NCBI GenBank assembly: GCA_030950085.1
Contig: JAUZRW010000201.1
Coordinates: 1 to 39,662, forward strand
Reading direction: 5' to 3'
From: Anaerolineae bacterium
GTDB taxonomy: Bacteria; Chloroflexota; Anaerolineae; Aggregatilineales; Phototrophicaceae
DNA: 39,662 bases
Part shown: positions 31,135 to 39,662 of the stretch, piece by piece
How the letters are laid out: each line of letters starts with the position of its first letter
Numbering within the stretch: the stretch's first letter is position 1
Translations under genes and position numbers: made by a program
Notes under the pieces: model-generated
What the model was told of the DNA's origin: nothing
The model's input: only the letters and a program-made list of their open reading frames with translations
Database searches by the model: none

Positions 31135-32826
31135 ATGTCCAAAAGTAAAAATATCCCTCACATGCCACCACAAGAGGCTGATACTTTCGCCTTTTTGCGC
31201 GATTTGCGCTTTATTCGGGCAGCAGCACAGATAATCTTTGCCTTTGTTGTGGTTTTTTTATTGGTGGCAATGTGGGTGAGTGTCTCTGGTGCGCTACAAG
31301 AAAAAAATCTTGTACCGGGCTTTGAATTTTTGTCGCGCCGTAGCGGTATCCCCATCAACGAAGCACCCGAATCTTATTCGGTGAATAGCACTTATCAAGA
31401 TGCGTTTTTAGTCGGCGTTCGCAATACATTACGTATCGTCAGCGTCGGGTTAGTCAGCGCAACGGCACTGGGTATTTTGCTGGGTATCTTCTTACTCAGT
31501 TCAAACTGGTTAGTGCGAACGATTTCGCGGGTCTATGTCGAGATTCTGCGAAATACGCCGCTACTGGTACAACTTATTTTCTGGTATTTTGTCGTCATGT
31601 TGGGCTTGCCAGAAAACGATATTACATTGCCCAACGAATCCGTGCTGATTGTGCCACTGCGTTATATCCCCTATTTAGTAACGATTATCGCTGTGTGGAT
31701 TGTGACTGTGCGCGTAGGAACACTCCCACAACGGCTTGTGACGGGCGCAGTTACGGCTGTTTTGCTGCTAGAAATCGCCTTCCGCTATATGGGTGATAGT
31801 TATGCTGTGATTATCGCGCTGGCGGTGGTTGGGGCAGGATTGTTTGTCCTCCCCCGTTATACGGATAGCATTCCCGAAGGATGGGAAGGCTTTGTAATGG
31901 GTATCGGTATCTCATTTGCCGCACAATTTGTCGGGCATGTAATACTCGATGGACTAGCAGGGATGGGTATCCTTGAGAATGCCCGTTTTGTCTACGGCGA
32001 AGTTTTACCCGCCTTCTACCTTGGGCGCTCAGGTTTTGTTTACCCTGCATTCGCCATTACAGTGAACTTTATGCTCTTTGGCATCGCCTTAGTGATTGGC
32101 TTGATTGTTGCTATCGCTGCCTATGTTTATTTTGGGCAGGTGACAATTCGCACAGGAAAGCCGATTCCACGCCTTTTGTATGCACTCGGTATTATTTTAC
32201 TTTTCGGTATTGTCGGCTGGTTTGCTGCCAAAACCCAAGGCTTGCCGGAAGAAGTGACTATTGGAGAAGGTGATAGCGCACAGGTTGTTACATTAGAGCA
32301 AGCGCGTACTGAAGAATTGCTGGATGCCGAAGAATTAATACGCTATAACACCGCCCCCTTTCTCATCCGTATCCCAGAACGCAATCGCTTTGGACGGGTT
32401 GAAATCGGTTCAGAACTGACACCGTTCTATATGGCGCTTTTGCTCGGTTTGGTGATTTATACATCGGCTTTTATCGGCGAAATTGTCCGTGCAGGTATCC
32501 AAGCTGTCCCATGGGGGCAAGTCGAAGCCTCGCGTGCATTAGGGCTGAGTAACGCTCAAGCACTACGAATGATTGTCTTGCCACAGGCATTGCGTGTGAT
32601 TATCCCACCGATGGGCAATCAATATCTCAACCTTGCTAAAAATAGTAGCCTTGCGGCAGCGATTGCTTATGCCGATACCTATATGATTGGGACAACTATC
32701 ATGAACCAATCAGGTCAATCTATTACGGGATTTTTCCTTGTACTCGTCGTTTATCTCACGATGAGTCTGATTATCTCGCTCGTGATGAATTACATTAATG
32801 GTCGATTCCAGTTGGTGACACGCTAG
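31135..32826 (+). CDS. aapQ: Amino-acid ABC transporter permease (AapQ-like), enlarged
   Basis: The 563-residue permease starts at ATG 31135 (GGGA upstream; a TTG at 31111 is less likely). It has the His/Glu permease core: YQDAFLVGVRNTLRIVSVG, EILRNTPLLVQLIFWYFVVM, ALLLGLVIYTSAFIGEIVRA, and the EAA loop EASRALGLSNAQALRMIVLP followed by NQYLNLAKNSSLAAAIAYAD. Between the first half and the core are additional hydrophobic segments plus a hydrophilic stretch (EEVTIGEGDSAQVVTLEQAR), making it about 160 residues longer than classical AapQ of about 400. It should pair with AapM in the inner membrane and couple to AapP. Confidence 0.9.
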   Translation: MSKSKNIPHMPPQEADTFAFLRDLRFIRAAAQIIFAFVVVFLLVAMWVSVSGALQEKNLVPGFEFLSRRSGIPINEAPESYSVNSTYQDAFLVGVRNTLRIVSVGLVSATALGILLGIFLLSSNWLVRTISRVYVEILRNTPLLVQLIFWYFVVMLGLPENDITLPNESVLIVPLRYIPYLVTIIAVWIVTVRVGTLPQRLVTGAVTAVLLLEIAFRYMGDSYAVIIALAVVGAGLFVLPRYTDSIPEGWEGFVMGIGISFAAQFVGHVILDGLAGMGILENARFVYGEVLPAFYLGRSGFVYPAFAITVNFMLFGIALVIGLIVAIAAYVYFGQVTIRTGKPIPRLLYALGIILLFGIVGWFAAKTQGLPEEVTIGEGDSAQVVTLEQARTEELLDAEELIRYNTAPFLIRIPERNRFGRVEIGSELTPFYMALLLGLVIYTSAFIGEIVRAGIQAVPWGQVEASRALGLSNAQALRMIVLPQALRVIIPPMGNQYLNLAKNSSLAAAIAYADTYMIGTTIMNQSGQSITGFFLVLVVYLTMSLIISLVMNYINGRFQLVTR

Positions 32827-32838
32827 GAGGGCGTAAAG

Positions 32839-35433
32839 ATGACAAATGATAATAAAACGCCCAATGACAATGACATGACTTATGTCAGTTCGTTAGAACC
32901 AGAGGCGAAACCCCCACCGGCACTCGAAGCAGGTGTCTTGAAGTGGATTCGGGAGAACCTGTTCAATTCGGTTGGGAATGCTATTCTCACTGTACTGGGT
33001 GCCTTACTCGTTTTTTATACCGTCGTGAATGTGAGTGGATGGACAATCCAAGAAGGCAATTGGCTCGCCATTACTGCCAACTTGCGCCAATACATGGTCG
33101 GCAGTTTCGCACCGCAGAATATGTGGCGTATTCAAGTGTTGACACTATTCTCAATCACTGTGATGGGAATGGCAGTTGCGGTGTGGATAAAGCAAATTGC
33201 TCGCACGATGATTGTTACTATGGTCGCTATTGTACTCGCGCTAGTATTGTTGCCGATTGTCACGAAATCGCTGATAGAATTGCCGAATTTCTATATGTTG
33301 GCAGGTCAAGGCGCAGTTCAAACGGGCAGTGCTATCGAAACACCGATTCCACAGGTAGCCTTTATTGGGCAAGCCGATGAAGAAATTACAATTCGTTTTG
33401 CAGATGCGCTCGTCGAAAGTGAAGCGACACTTGCCAATTTAGTGGGTTATAGCAGTATCCCCGCCAACACCTTACGCAATGCGGCACGCAATCGGCTGGC
33501 ACTCATTGCAGAACGTGATGTCTTACAGGCGGAATTGGATGCTAACGCAGAAAGTATCCGTGATAGAGGTATCCCGACTCTCACTGATGCCCAAATTGAA
33601 GCCCATACTATGGCTATTGAGGGTGTTGAAATACCCGATGCCATCATCGAAACCTATCAGGTCAACAGTATCTCTGTGTTAGTTACGATTGTTAATGTGG
33701 CAACAGGCGAGGTGCTGAGTGAACCATTTTTGCTGGAAAGTGCTGATGATGTGGCAACTTTCACATTGCCAGCCGATGGTTGGTACATCCTTGAAAAAGT
33801 TGATGTCAATGCGGTGATGCCCGAAGTCGTAGAAACGACAGATGAAACCGAAGCCAGCACCCCAGAAGTGAATACGCAAGATATTCGCAACGTCTCGACA
33901 ATCTCGCCGACGGCACAAAGTACGGCTGCTGAAGAAACTGTCAATGTCGGCGGTAGTGTGGCAATCCTTGAAGTCCAAGGGATTTACCCCGTGCGCCTCA
34001 GCAATGTTTCTGGCGATGATGGCTTTACCCAAGTTTATTCACGCGCCACAGATTTCTTCGATGAAATTGTCGTGGAAGCCAACCCCGTACCGCGTGATGA
34101 GAGCAATACGCCTTTGCCATTTGTCGTGCTGACGAGTAACCAATATCGTGGCGAACGGTCTTTTGGCGATTTCTTACGCGCTTATGTGACCCCCTTCTTT
34201 GACCGCATCAAAGTTAATACCACGATTTTCTTCGTTTTTGGCTTACTCGGTTATGGTGCTGTCATATTGATGGAGAATAACGATAATCGCAAACGCGCTT
34301 CACAATTGACAACTTACGGCTTGATATCGATACCGGCTCTGATGTGGATATTTGTCACAGGTTTCCAGATTACGACAGCCGTGGCAATAGGCGGTGTAAT
34401 TGCGCTTGGATTGCAATGTTTAGCCCTTTATCGCATGGGACAGCGCAATGGTTGGCGTGGCTGGCGACCTAATAGCGGTAGCACGGATGGCGATATGCTG
34501 GTTGTTATCGCCATTATTGTCAGCTATCTGGCACTTATCATGATGATGGAGCGCATTAATGGTGGTGGTTGGGCTGGCTCGATTGTACGCTTGGGCTTCA
34601 TTCCATTGATATTGTCTGCTGCTTTTGGTAGTTCACTCAATACAGCCGATTCTGCTGATGGCATTTCAGGAAGCGCGGTTCTTATGCCTTTCTGGGTTGC
34701 CGGACTCATCATCATAGCTATTTTCTTCTCTGGTGTGGGCGTGCAAGACCCCAACAATGACTGGCTTTTTTCCCAATCGAACCCTGATAACTGGAGTGGC
34801 TTGCTGCTAACGATGATGTTGACCGTCTACGGAATCATCATTGCTTTCCCAATTGGGATTGGCTTGGCGCTAGGTCGTCGCAGTGACCTGCCTCTGATTA
34901 AGTATCTCTGTACGGCTTACATTGAGTTGATTCGTGGCTCACCATTTATCACGGTATTGTTCTTCATGAAGTTGCTCATTCCGTTGATTCGCCCTGAATT
35001 TTCTAATGTGCCAAATGGCTATCGGGCGATTATTGCCACGATTGCCTTTAGTGCCGCTTATATGGCGGAAAATGTACGGGGTGGCTTACAATCACTCCCA
35101 CCGGGGCAAAACGAAGCTGCGAAAGCACTCGGTTTGAGCGCATGGCAAGCAACATTGTTGATTACCCTGCCACAAGCGTTACGAGCCGTCATTCCGGCAC
35201 TCGTTGGTCAGTTTATCTCGCTGTTTAAGGATACGTCACTGGTCACGATTATCGCCTTGGTTGACTTGACAGGGGTTGTGAACTCGATGTCTGTTCAGCC
35301 TGAATTTGTCGGGACACGCTTGGAAGGATTGGTATTTATCTCAATCCTATACTTTGTGATTAGCTATGTGCTGTCGTATATCAGCCGTCTGCTAGAAGCG
35401 AGTGGTTCTGGTGCGACCCGTCGTTTAACATAA
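32839..35433 (+). CDS. aapM: Amino-acid ABC transporter permease (AapM-like) with a large extracytoplasmic insert
   Basis: AGGAGG lies eight bases before the ATG, 12 bases after aapQ. The C-terminal third (about 650-864) is a standard permease core: GLLLTMMLTVYGIIIAFPIG, YIELIRGSPFITVLFFM, and the EAA loop EAAKALGLSAWQATLLITLP. The N-terminal part has membrane helices near 45-66, 98-118 and 123-145, then about 310 hydrophilic residues (147-457) including a helical stretch (ANTLRNAARNRLALIAERDV) and beta-rich, Thr/Glu-rich stretches. Further helices at about 460-630 lead to the core. Classical AapM has about 380 residues, so the 864 here more than doubles it. The insert probably faces outside and could contact AapJ or the cell wall. 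Confidence 0.9.
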   Translation: MTNDNKTPNDNDMTYVSSLEPEAKPPPALEAGVLKWIRENLFNSVGNAILTVLGALLVFYTVVNVSGWTIQEGNWLAITANLRQYMVGSFAPQNMWRIQVLTLFSITVMGMAVAVWIKQIARTMIVTMVAIVLALVLLPIVTKSLIELPNFYMLAGQGAVQTGSAIETPIPQVAFIGQADEEITIRFADALVESEATLANLVGYSSIPANTLRNAARNRLALIAERDVLQAELDANAESIRDRGIPTLTDAQIEAHTMAIEGVEIPDAIIETYQVNSISVLVTIVNVATGEVLSEPFLLESADDVATFTLPADGWYILEKVDVNAVMPEVVETTDETEASTPEVNTQDIRNVSTISPTAQSTAAEETVNVGGSVAILEVQGIYPVRLSNVSGDDGFTQVYSRATDFFDEIVVEANPVPRDESNTPLPFVVLTSNQYRGERSFGDFLRAYVTPFFDRIKVNTTIFFVFGLLGYGAVILMENNDNRKRASQLTTYGLISIPALMWIFVTGFQITTAVAIGGVIALGLQCLALYRMGQRNGWRGWRPNSGSTDGDMLVVIAIIVSYLALIMMMERINGGGWAGSIVRLGFIPLILSAAFGSSLNTADSADGISGSAVLMPFWVAGLIIIAIFFSGVGVQDPNNDWLFSQSNPDNWSGLLLTMMLTVYGIIIAFPIGIGLALGRRSDLPLIKYLCTAYIELIRGSPFITVLFFMKLLIPLIRPEFSNVPNGYRAIIATIAFSAAYMAENVRGGLQSLPPGQNEAAKALGLSAWQATLLITLPQALRAVIPALVGQFISLFKDTSLVTIIALVDLTGVVNSMSVQPEFVGTRLEGLVFISILYFVISYVLSYISRLLEASGSGATRRLT

Positions 35434-35485
35434 TATAAATGACTGAAGGGGAGTGCTACTGCGCGCTCCCACTATAATTCACAAC

Positions 35486-35507
35486 GGGCGAACACACAGG
35501 TTCGCCC
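35486..35507. repeat. GGGCGAAC palindrome between aapM and aapP
   Basis: GGGCGAAC (35486-35493) and GTTCGCCC (35500-35507) form a perfect stem with a six-base loop, the same stem as at 4166-4187. It lies inside the operon, between the permease and ATPase genes, so it may trim or attenuate the message there. CCTATAATG follows it, where TATAAT could also be a -10. Confidence 0.7.
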
Positions 35508-35576
35508 CTATAATGTCCGTGTCTGTCAGTAAGTTTTTCATTTTTGCAAAAACAATAACTATTTTTCGAGGAAATT

Positions 35577-36341
35577 ATGGTTGCCCAAGAACAAGAAACA
35601 AGATTAGGTGAAAATGCCGTTATCGAATGTATCAACATGAATAAATGGTATGGCGAATTTCATGTTCTTAAAGATATTGACTTAGAAGTCAAAGAACGCG
35701 AAGTGGTCGTGGTGATTGGACCATCGGGTTCCGGTAAATCAACCTTGATACGCTGTATCAATCGTCTGGAAGAACATCAAGAAGGCGATATCATTGTCGA
35801 TGGTATTCGTTTGACAAATGATGTCCGCAATATTAGTGCCGTTCGCCGCGAAACAGGCATGGTTTTCCAGCAATTTAATTTGTTCCCCCACCTGACCGTG
35901 ATAGACAATATCACGCTGGCACAACGTCATGTTCGCCATCGCCCCAAAGCCGAAGCAGAAGAAATTGCTTTCAGTCTATTAGAGCGCGTCGGGATTCCGG
36001 AGCAGGCTCACAAATATCCGGGGCAACTCTCTGGTGGGCAGCAACAACGTGTCGCAATTGCACGCGCATTAGCTATGCAGCCCAAGATTATGCTTTTTGA
36101 TGAACCGACATCGGCACTTGACCCCGAAATGATTAAAGAAGTGCTAGATGTGATGAAAGAATTGGCAGTTAGCGGTATGACGATGATTGTTGTAACCCAC
36201 GAAATGAATTTTGCACGAGAAGTCGCTGACCGTGTCATTTTCATGGATGAAGGTTATATCGTGGAAGTGGGAACACCGGAACACTTTTTCACTAATCCAC
36301 AACATGACCGTACAAAACTCTTTTTGTCACAAATTTTGTAA
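35577..36341 (+). CDS. aapP: Amino-acid ABC transporter ATPase (AapP/GlnQ-like)
   Basis: The 254-residue ATPase powers uptake by AapQ-AapM. Walker A is GPSGSGKST (48-56), the Q-loop lies in [15 protein letters not shown], the signature is LSGGQQQR, Walker B is [15 protein letters not shown], and the switch His is in [16 protein letters not shown]. The length is typical of polar-amino-acid transport ATPases. The ATG has GAGGAAAT directly upstream. The 143-base gap to aapM contains a palindrome, but the gene remains in the operon by orientation. A strong terminator follows at 36385-36422. Confidence 0.96.
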   Translation: MVAQEQETRLGENAVIECINMNKWYGEFHVLKDIDLEVKEREVVVVIGPSGSGKSTLIRCINRLEEHQEGDIIVDGIRLTNDVRNISAVRRETGMVFQQFNLFPHLTVIDNITLAQRHVRHRPKAEAEEIAFSLLERVGIPEQAHKYPGQLSGGQQQRVAIARALAMQPKIMLFDEPTSALDPEMIKEVLDVMKELAVSGMTMIVVTHEMNFAREVADRVIFMDEGYIVEVGTPEHFFTNPQHDRTKLFLSQIL

Positions 36342-36384
36342 CACATAAACCACAAAATTGTTGTACAATAGTTAAAGCATTCAT

Positions 36385-36422
36385 AGACGCACTTGGTATA
36401 TCGTGCGTCTTATTGTTTGTTA
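36385..36422 (+). terminator. Intrinsic terminator of the aap operon
   Basis: AGACGCAC (36385-36392) pairs perfectly with GTGCGTCT (36403-36410), loop of ten, followed by TATTGTTTGTT. It lies 44 bases after the aapP stop. This is the clearest intrinsic terminator in the window. Confidence 0.8.
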
Positions 36423-36470
36423 CTTTAAGCTACCATTCTCTTGTTTAACAAAGCAGGGTGGATGTCCCCG

Positions 36471-36530
36471 GAACATCTCGCTCATCTTGCAATGTTGTAT
36501 GAGGCGCGATGAAACCCGAAAGGGGCTTTT
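36471..36530 (+). repeat. GAAACCCGAAAGGGGC element, copy E
   Basis: The copy reads CTCGCTCATCTTGCAATGTT, TGTATGAGGCGCGATGAAAC and CCGAAAGGGGCTTTT. It ends in a short hairpin and a T-run, lying between the aap terminator and the histidine kinase gene. Confidence 0.7.
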
Positions 36531-36585
36531 AGACAGTTACGAATTGTGGCGATATTAACTTGGACAGTTATCGAGTGGGCAGCTA

Positions 36586-39285
36586 ATGACCGGAAATCCG
36601 CAACTTTTGTATATATTCCTTTCTTTAGGGTCTGGGCTAATTTTGCTAACACTCGCCTTACAAGGTTGGCGACGACGGCATATTGCAGGCTCTAGCGCCT
36701 TTATCGTGATGATGCTGAGTGTCGCAATTTGGGCGTTGGCATATGCGGTAGAAGTTGCTGCCAATACCCCCGAAGCCATGCTGACAGCGCAGCGATTCAA
36801 ATACTTTGGTGTAACGACAGTTCCGGTGACATGGTTGCTTTTTGCAGGGCGCTATAGTGGGCGCATACTGCGGTTTAGACCCGTACAAATTATGACTTTG
36901 CTGATTGTGCCAGTGATATCCATGTTGCTCATATGGACATCGGCATCCCACAATTTATTCTTCGTTGGCGAGATTCCCATTATTTCAACGGCTGGCTTTG
37001 AATCACTTGACCCGAATTATGGGGCATGGTGGGGTATTAATCTGGTTTATTCTTATATCCTCATTTTAATCGGTGCTTATTGGTTGATTATCACCTCCGT
37101 CGAATCGATTGATTTGCAACAATCTCAATCGCAGATGGTACTGCTCGGTGTGGCAATTCCGGTATTGGGCAATATCGTCACATTGACCAATATTGCCCCT
37201 CTACGTGGGCTTGACCTTGCCCCCATGCTCTTTACGATTAGCGCCGTTATTTTTGAGCGATTCTTGTTGCAGACGCGCAGTATGGTTGCCTCGCCTATTT
37301 CGTATCATGCCATTATTGATAATCTGCCCGAAGCCGTGATGGTTGCCGATGCCGGTCTTAATATTCTCTCAGTAAATCCACCCTTGCTGCGCCTATTGCG
37401 CCAAGATGAAGAAACAATGCTCGGCAAATCGCTTCATACTATGATGCCGGATATTGTTCCGTTTGTCGGGCAGCAACCGTCATGGATTTCTAGTAGCCAT
37501 GATATTGTCATGAGTGGGCGCTATCTTGAACTGAGTATTTCTGCGCTCGATAATGTGCAAGATGAAATCGACGCTTATGTCTTGACCTTCCGTGATAACA
37601 CTATTCGCAAACAGACAGAGAATGCCTTGTATGGCAATGAACGCCGTTATCGCACCTTGTTTGAGAATAGCCAAGATGCCATTTTCATTATGGATTTGGA
37701 TACCACGCTCATTGTTGTCAATACGGAGGCGGCACGATTACTGGATACCGATTATGGTAAATTGCTCCAACACGGCATTCAGCATTACATCCTAGAAAGC
37801 GAATACGCGAAATTCCGTGACTATATTGACCAATTGCTAGATAGCGAACTTATTCCCCTCTATGAAACGGCATTTGTGCGCTTTGACGGGACGCAAGTAC
37901 CTACTGAAGTGAACCTAACACTCGTATACACATCAGAAGGTGAAGCACTACAAGTACAAATGATTGTGCGCGACATCAGTGACCGCAAACAAGCTGAACA
38001 AATGCGTGAACGCCGTCTCGAACAATATCAGGTGTTACGTGAAGTCGATGTGCAAATTAATCACTCACTGGATATTGGTAATGTGATACAAGTATCGTTG
38101 GATGCGGCGATGCGTCTCAGCAATGCTAAGGCTGGCTTCATCGCAACCGCCCATGATGAGGCAATCTTGGTTGATGAAGTACAAGGGTTGTATTGGGAGA
38201 GCTTTAAGCAGCGAAAAATTCGTTATGATGAGGGGCTATCTGGACTTGTGCTAGAAACACATGAGGCGGTATATGTGCCTGATGTGACGAAAAACCCCCA
38301 TTACAAAGAGTTCATCCCCAATATTCAATCCTTGATGGCATTTCCACTCGTCTCACAAGAGCGTTTAGTCGGCATTCTCCAGTTAGAAACGACAGAAGCC
38401 GATGGTTTTAGCCAGAATATATTTGACTTTTTGAAGTTGCTAGTCGGGCGTGTCTCAGTAGCGATTGAAAATGCGCGTTTATATGACTATGTTAGTAAGC
38501 AACTGACAGAAACAGAAGGTCTCAATGAAGAATTACGAAAGGCAGAATTGCTCAAGACAGATATGATTCGCATTGCGAACCACGATATCAAAAATCCGTT
38601 GTCGATAGCACAAGGTTATGTCAGTATCATGCAGTATGATATTGATAAATTACCGCCTGAATATGAGGAATATTTCTCATCCATGTGGAAATCGCTCGGA
38701 CGGATTCAGGGTATTCTTGATGATTTCATGTCGGTTGATGCGATTAATCAACGGGCATCGGGCGCAACCATGACAACCCTCGATATGCACGACTTAGTGA
38801 TGCAGGCGATTGAAGAATATCAACCGCAGATTTTTAGCAAAGCACAGGGCTTAACTATCAATTTGTGCCATGAAGGTAACGCATGGGTTAGCGGAGATGA
38901 GTCGCAATTGTATGAAGCCGTAACCAATATTCTCGGCAATGCCAGCAAATATACACCCGATGGCGGCTCAATTACGGTTGAACTGGGCATAGACTCTGAT
39001 AACACGGTTATCTACAAAGTGATTGATAAGGGTTTTGGCATCCCAGAAGACCGTCAAGGTCGCATGTTTGAACCGTTCTATCGTGCCAAAGTTGCGGAGG
39101 CTGCCAACATTGATGGCACAGGCTTAGGCATGTATCTTGTCAAGAATATCATTGAACGCCACAATGGAGACATGATTTTCCACAGCGTTTATCAACAAGG
39201 CAGCACCTTTGGCTTTAAGCTCCCTTTAGTAGAAGCAGAAGATGACCCTAGGTCGTCGTCGGAAATGGCACAAATCGAAAGTTAA
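36586..39285 (+). CDS. Membrane sensor histidine kinase, 7TM-PAS-PAS-GAF-HisKA-HATPase
   Basis: The 899-residue kinase begins with a seven-helix N-terminal sensor (about residues 5-225; LLYIFLSLGSGLILLTLALQ, VTWLLFAGRYSG, GLDLAPMLFTISAVIFERFL) like the HisKA_7TM input domain. PAS domains follow at about 240-340 and 350-470, each ending in the (I/V)RDIS/FRDNT type. A GAF domain is at about 485-635 (RRLEQYQVLREVDVQINHSL, GLVLETHEAVYVPDV). The dimerisation motif has H666 in IANHDIKNPLS, and the ATPase has NILGNASKYTPDGG, DKGFGIPED, MFEPFYR and GTGLGMYLVKNI. All core residues are intact. No response regulator is adjacent; the nearest REC protein is at 26692. Its 3' end overlaps the TIR gene by 38 bases (convergent). 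Confidence 0.92.
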   Translation: MTGNPQLLYIFLSLGSGLILLTLALQGWRRRHIAGSSAFIVMMLSVAIWALAYAVEVAANTPEAMLTAQRFKYFGVTTVPVTWLLFAGRYSGRILRFRPVQIMTLLIVPVISMLLIWTSASHNLFFVGEIPIISTAGFESLDPNYGAWWGINLVYSYILILIGAYWLIITSVESIDLQQSQSQMVLLGVAIPVLGNIVTLTNIAPLRGLDLAPMLFTISAVIFERFLLQTRSMVASPISYHAIIDNLPEAVMVADAGLNILSVNPPLLRLLRQDEETMLGKSLHTMMPDIVPFVGQQPSWISSSHDIVMSGRYLELSISALDNVQDEIDAYVLTFRDNTIRKQTENALYGNERRYRTLFENSQDAIFIMDLDTTLIVVNTEAARLLDTDYGKLLQHGIQHYILESEYAKFRDYIDQLLDSELIPLYETAFVRFDGTQVPTEVNLTLVYTSEGEALQVQMIVRDISDRKQAEQMRERRLEQYQVLREVDVQINHSLDIGNVIQVSLDAAMRLSNAKAGFIATAHDEAILVDEVQGLYWESFKQRKIRYDEGLSGLVLETHEAVYVPDVTKNPHYKEFIPNIQSLMAFPLVSQERLVGILQLETTEADGFSQNIFDFLKLLVGRVSVAIENARLYDYVSKQLTETEGLNEELRKAELLKTDMIRIANHDIKNPLSIAQGYVSIMQYDIDKLPPEYEEYFSSMWKSLGRIQGILDDFMSVDAINQRASGATMTTLDMHDLVMQAIEEYQPQIFSKAQGLTINLCHEGNAWVSGDESQLYEAVTNILGNASKYTPDGGSITVELGIDSDNTVIYKVIDKGFGIPEDRQGRMFEPFYRAKVAEAANIDGTGLGMYLVKNIIERHNGDMIFHSVYQQGSTFGFKLPLVEAEDDPRSSSEMAQIES

Positions 39286-39523
39286 GGTGTCCGAGTTCTG
39301 GTGGTGGTGGGGGTAAGGGCTGCTGCCAATAGACAGGTCGAATAAAGCCCACACAGTGATTATCCGCGCATTTATATTTCAGGGCATAATCCCATTCATG
39401 GCGCACGTTGGTTGATGTTGATGAATTTTCTGACCAGAATAGTTGAAAAATATCAGACTCATCAATTGCGGTGGCTAATGCTGCTTGCCAATGTTCGCCA
39501 CTGCGAATCGAATAACTATCCAT
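39248..39523 (-). pseudogene. TIR-domain protein, C-terminal fragment
   Basis: The 91 residues hold only the second half of a TIR domain: SIRSGEHWQAALATAIDESD, IFQLFWSENSSTSTNVRHEW (an SxxSxxVxxE-type stretch that keeps Glu), then VGFIRPVYWQQPLPPPPPEL. This WSENS...PVYW...PPPP pattern is typical of a TIR-like subfamily common in Chloroflexota and cyanobacteria. The usual first strand, helix and VF-D lead are missing. The ATG is probably an internal Met (V-F-M-D-S-like), since family sequence already runs at the first residues. Three codons upstream in the same frame is the stop of a transposase fragment, so the 5' half was removed by an IS or rearrangement. The 3' end overlaps the kinase gene. 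Confidence 0.7.
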
Positions 39524-39532
39524 AGTAACTGC

Positions 39533-39662
39533 TCAGGTAGGTATAAAGGGTCGTCCAAGCAGAGCCTCATAAATAACTTGGATGACATTTTGCCCCTGTT
39601 TACGGGCAGTTGAGATATAACTGCGAATATCACAGAAAGTTTCAGCACCGAGACGAGTACGA
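39533..39662 (-). mobile_element. IS66-like transposase, C-terminal end (partial at window edge)
   Basis: Reading in from the right edge, the minus-strand frame encodes RTRLGAETFCDIRSYI, STARKQGQNVIQVIYEAL and LGRPFIPT, then TGA (39533-39535). The GAExFxxIRSYISTxRKQG pattern with a LLGxPFxP end is the C-terminus of IS66-type transposases. Only 42 codons lie in the window, so the rest of the element is outside. The stop lies only three codons before the TIR fragment, in the same frame, leaving very little room for an IS end. Confidence 0.7.

Overview
The window reads as chromosomal DNA of a moderate-GC bacterium, most likely a member of the Chloroflexota (Anaerolineae-like). This is inference from gene content: an NHLRC2-type thioredoxin/NHL protein, a cytochrome P460-like protein, a bacterial translin next to a DUF3467 protein, an FHA-FHA-TIR protein, a kinase with a 7TM sensor, and an Aap-type amino-acid ABC operon with oversized permeases. 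No rRNA or tRNA gene and no CRISPR array was seen. Several genes appear to use TTG starts.

Layout. 1-4.2 kb holds small stand-alone genes (VOC protein, a broken NHLRC2-like gene, cytochrome P460-like protein, small secreted protein) between dispersed repeats. 4.2-5.6 kb is a lone HK97-type phage portal gene. 5.7-11.7 kb is a restriction-modification island: a controller-regulated type II system (C protein, endonuclease, YhdJ-like methylase, with recognisable operators at both promoters), then a J-domain protein and rsgA, then a second system (beta-class methylase plus HNH nuclease). 12-16.5 kb has a ZIP transporter facing a minus-strand run of DUF3467, translin, Uma2-type nuclease, an unknown protein and a two-HKD phospholipase D-like protein. 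17-28 kb is mostly housekeeping and signalling: leuS, a cysteine synthase, cdd, a CNNM/CorC-type transporter, the FHA-FHA-TIR protein, a ThDP-dependent oxidase/decarboxylase, a REC-HTH regulator and a membrane protein. 28.4-36.4 kb has a family 4 glycosyltransferase and the aapJQMP amino-acid uptake operon ending in a clear terminator. The end has a hybrid histidine-kinase sensor, a beheaded TIR-domain gene and the C-terminal end of an IS66-like transposase running off the window.

The intergenic DNA is full of repeats: (1) short palindromes of the GTAGGGGCGA/TCGCCCCTAC type, about ten copies; (2) a roughly 55-bp element ending in a GAAACCCCGAAAGGGGC hairpin, five full copies plus a fragment; (3) degenerate heptad arrays of the CTCTGTG/CTTTGCG type. 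Several sit exactly at gene ends and may act as terminators, or reshape gene termini.

The most interesting items are the translin/DUF3467/PLD nuclease cluster, with translin keeping the acidic residues of TRAX-type RNases; the C-protein operators at the first RM system, including one over a probable leaderless methylase promoter; the TIR protein lacking its catalytic Glu; the roughly 310-residue extracytoplasmic insertion in AapM; and the IS66/TIR junction.
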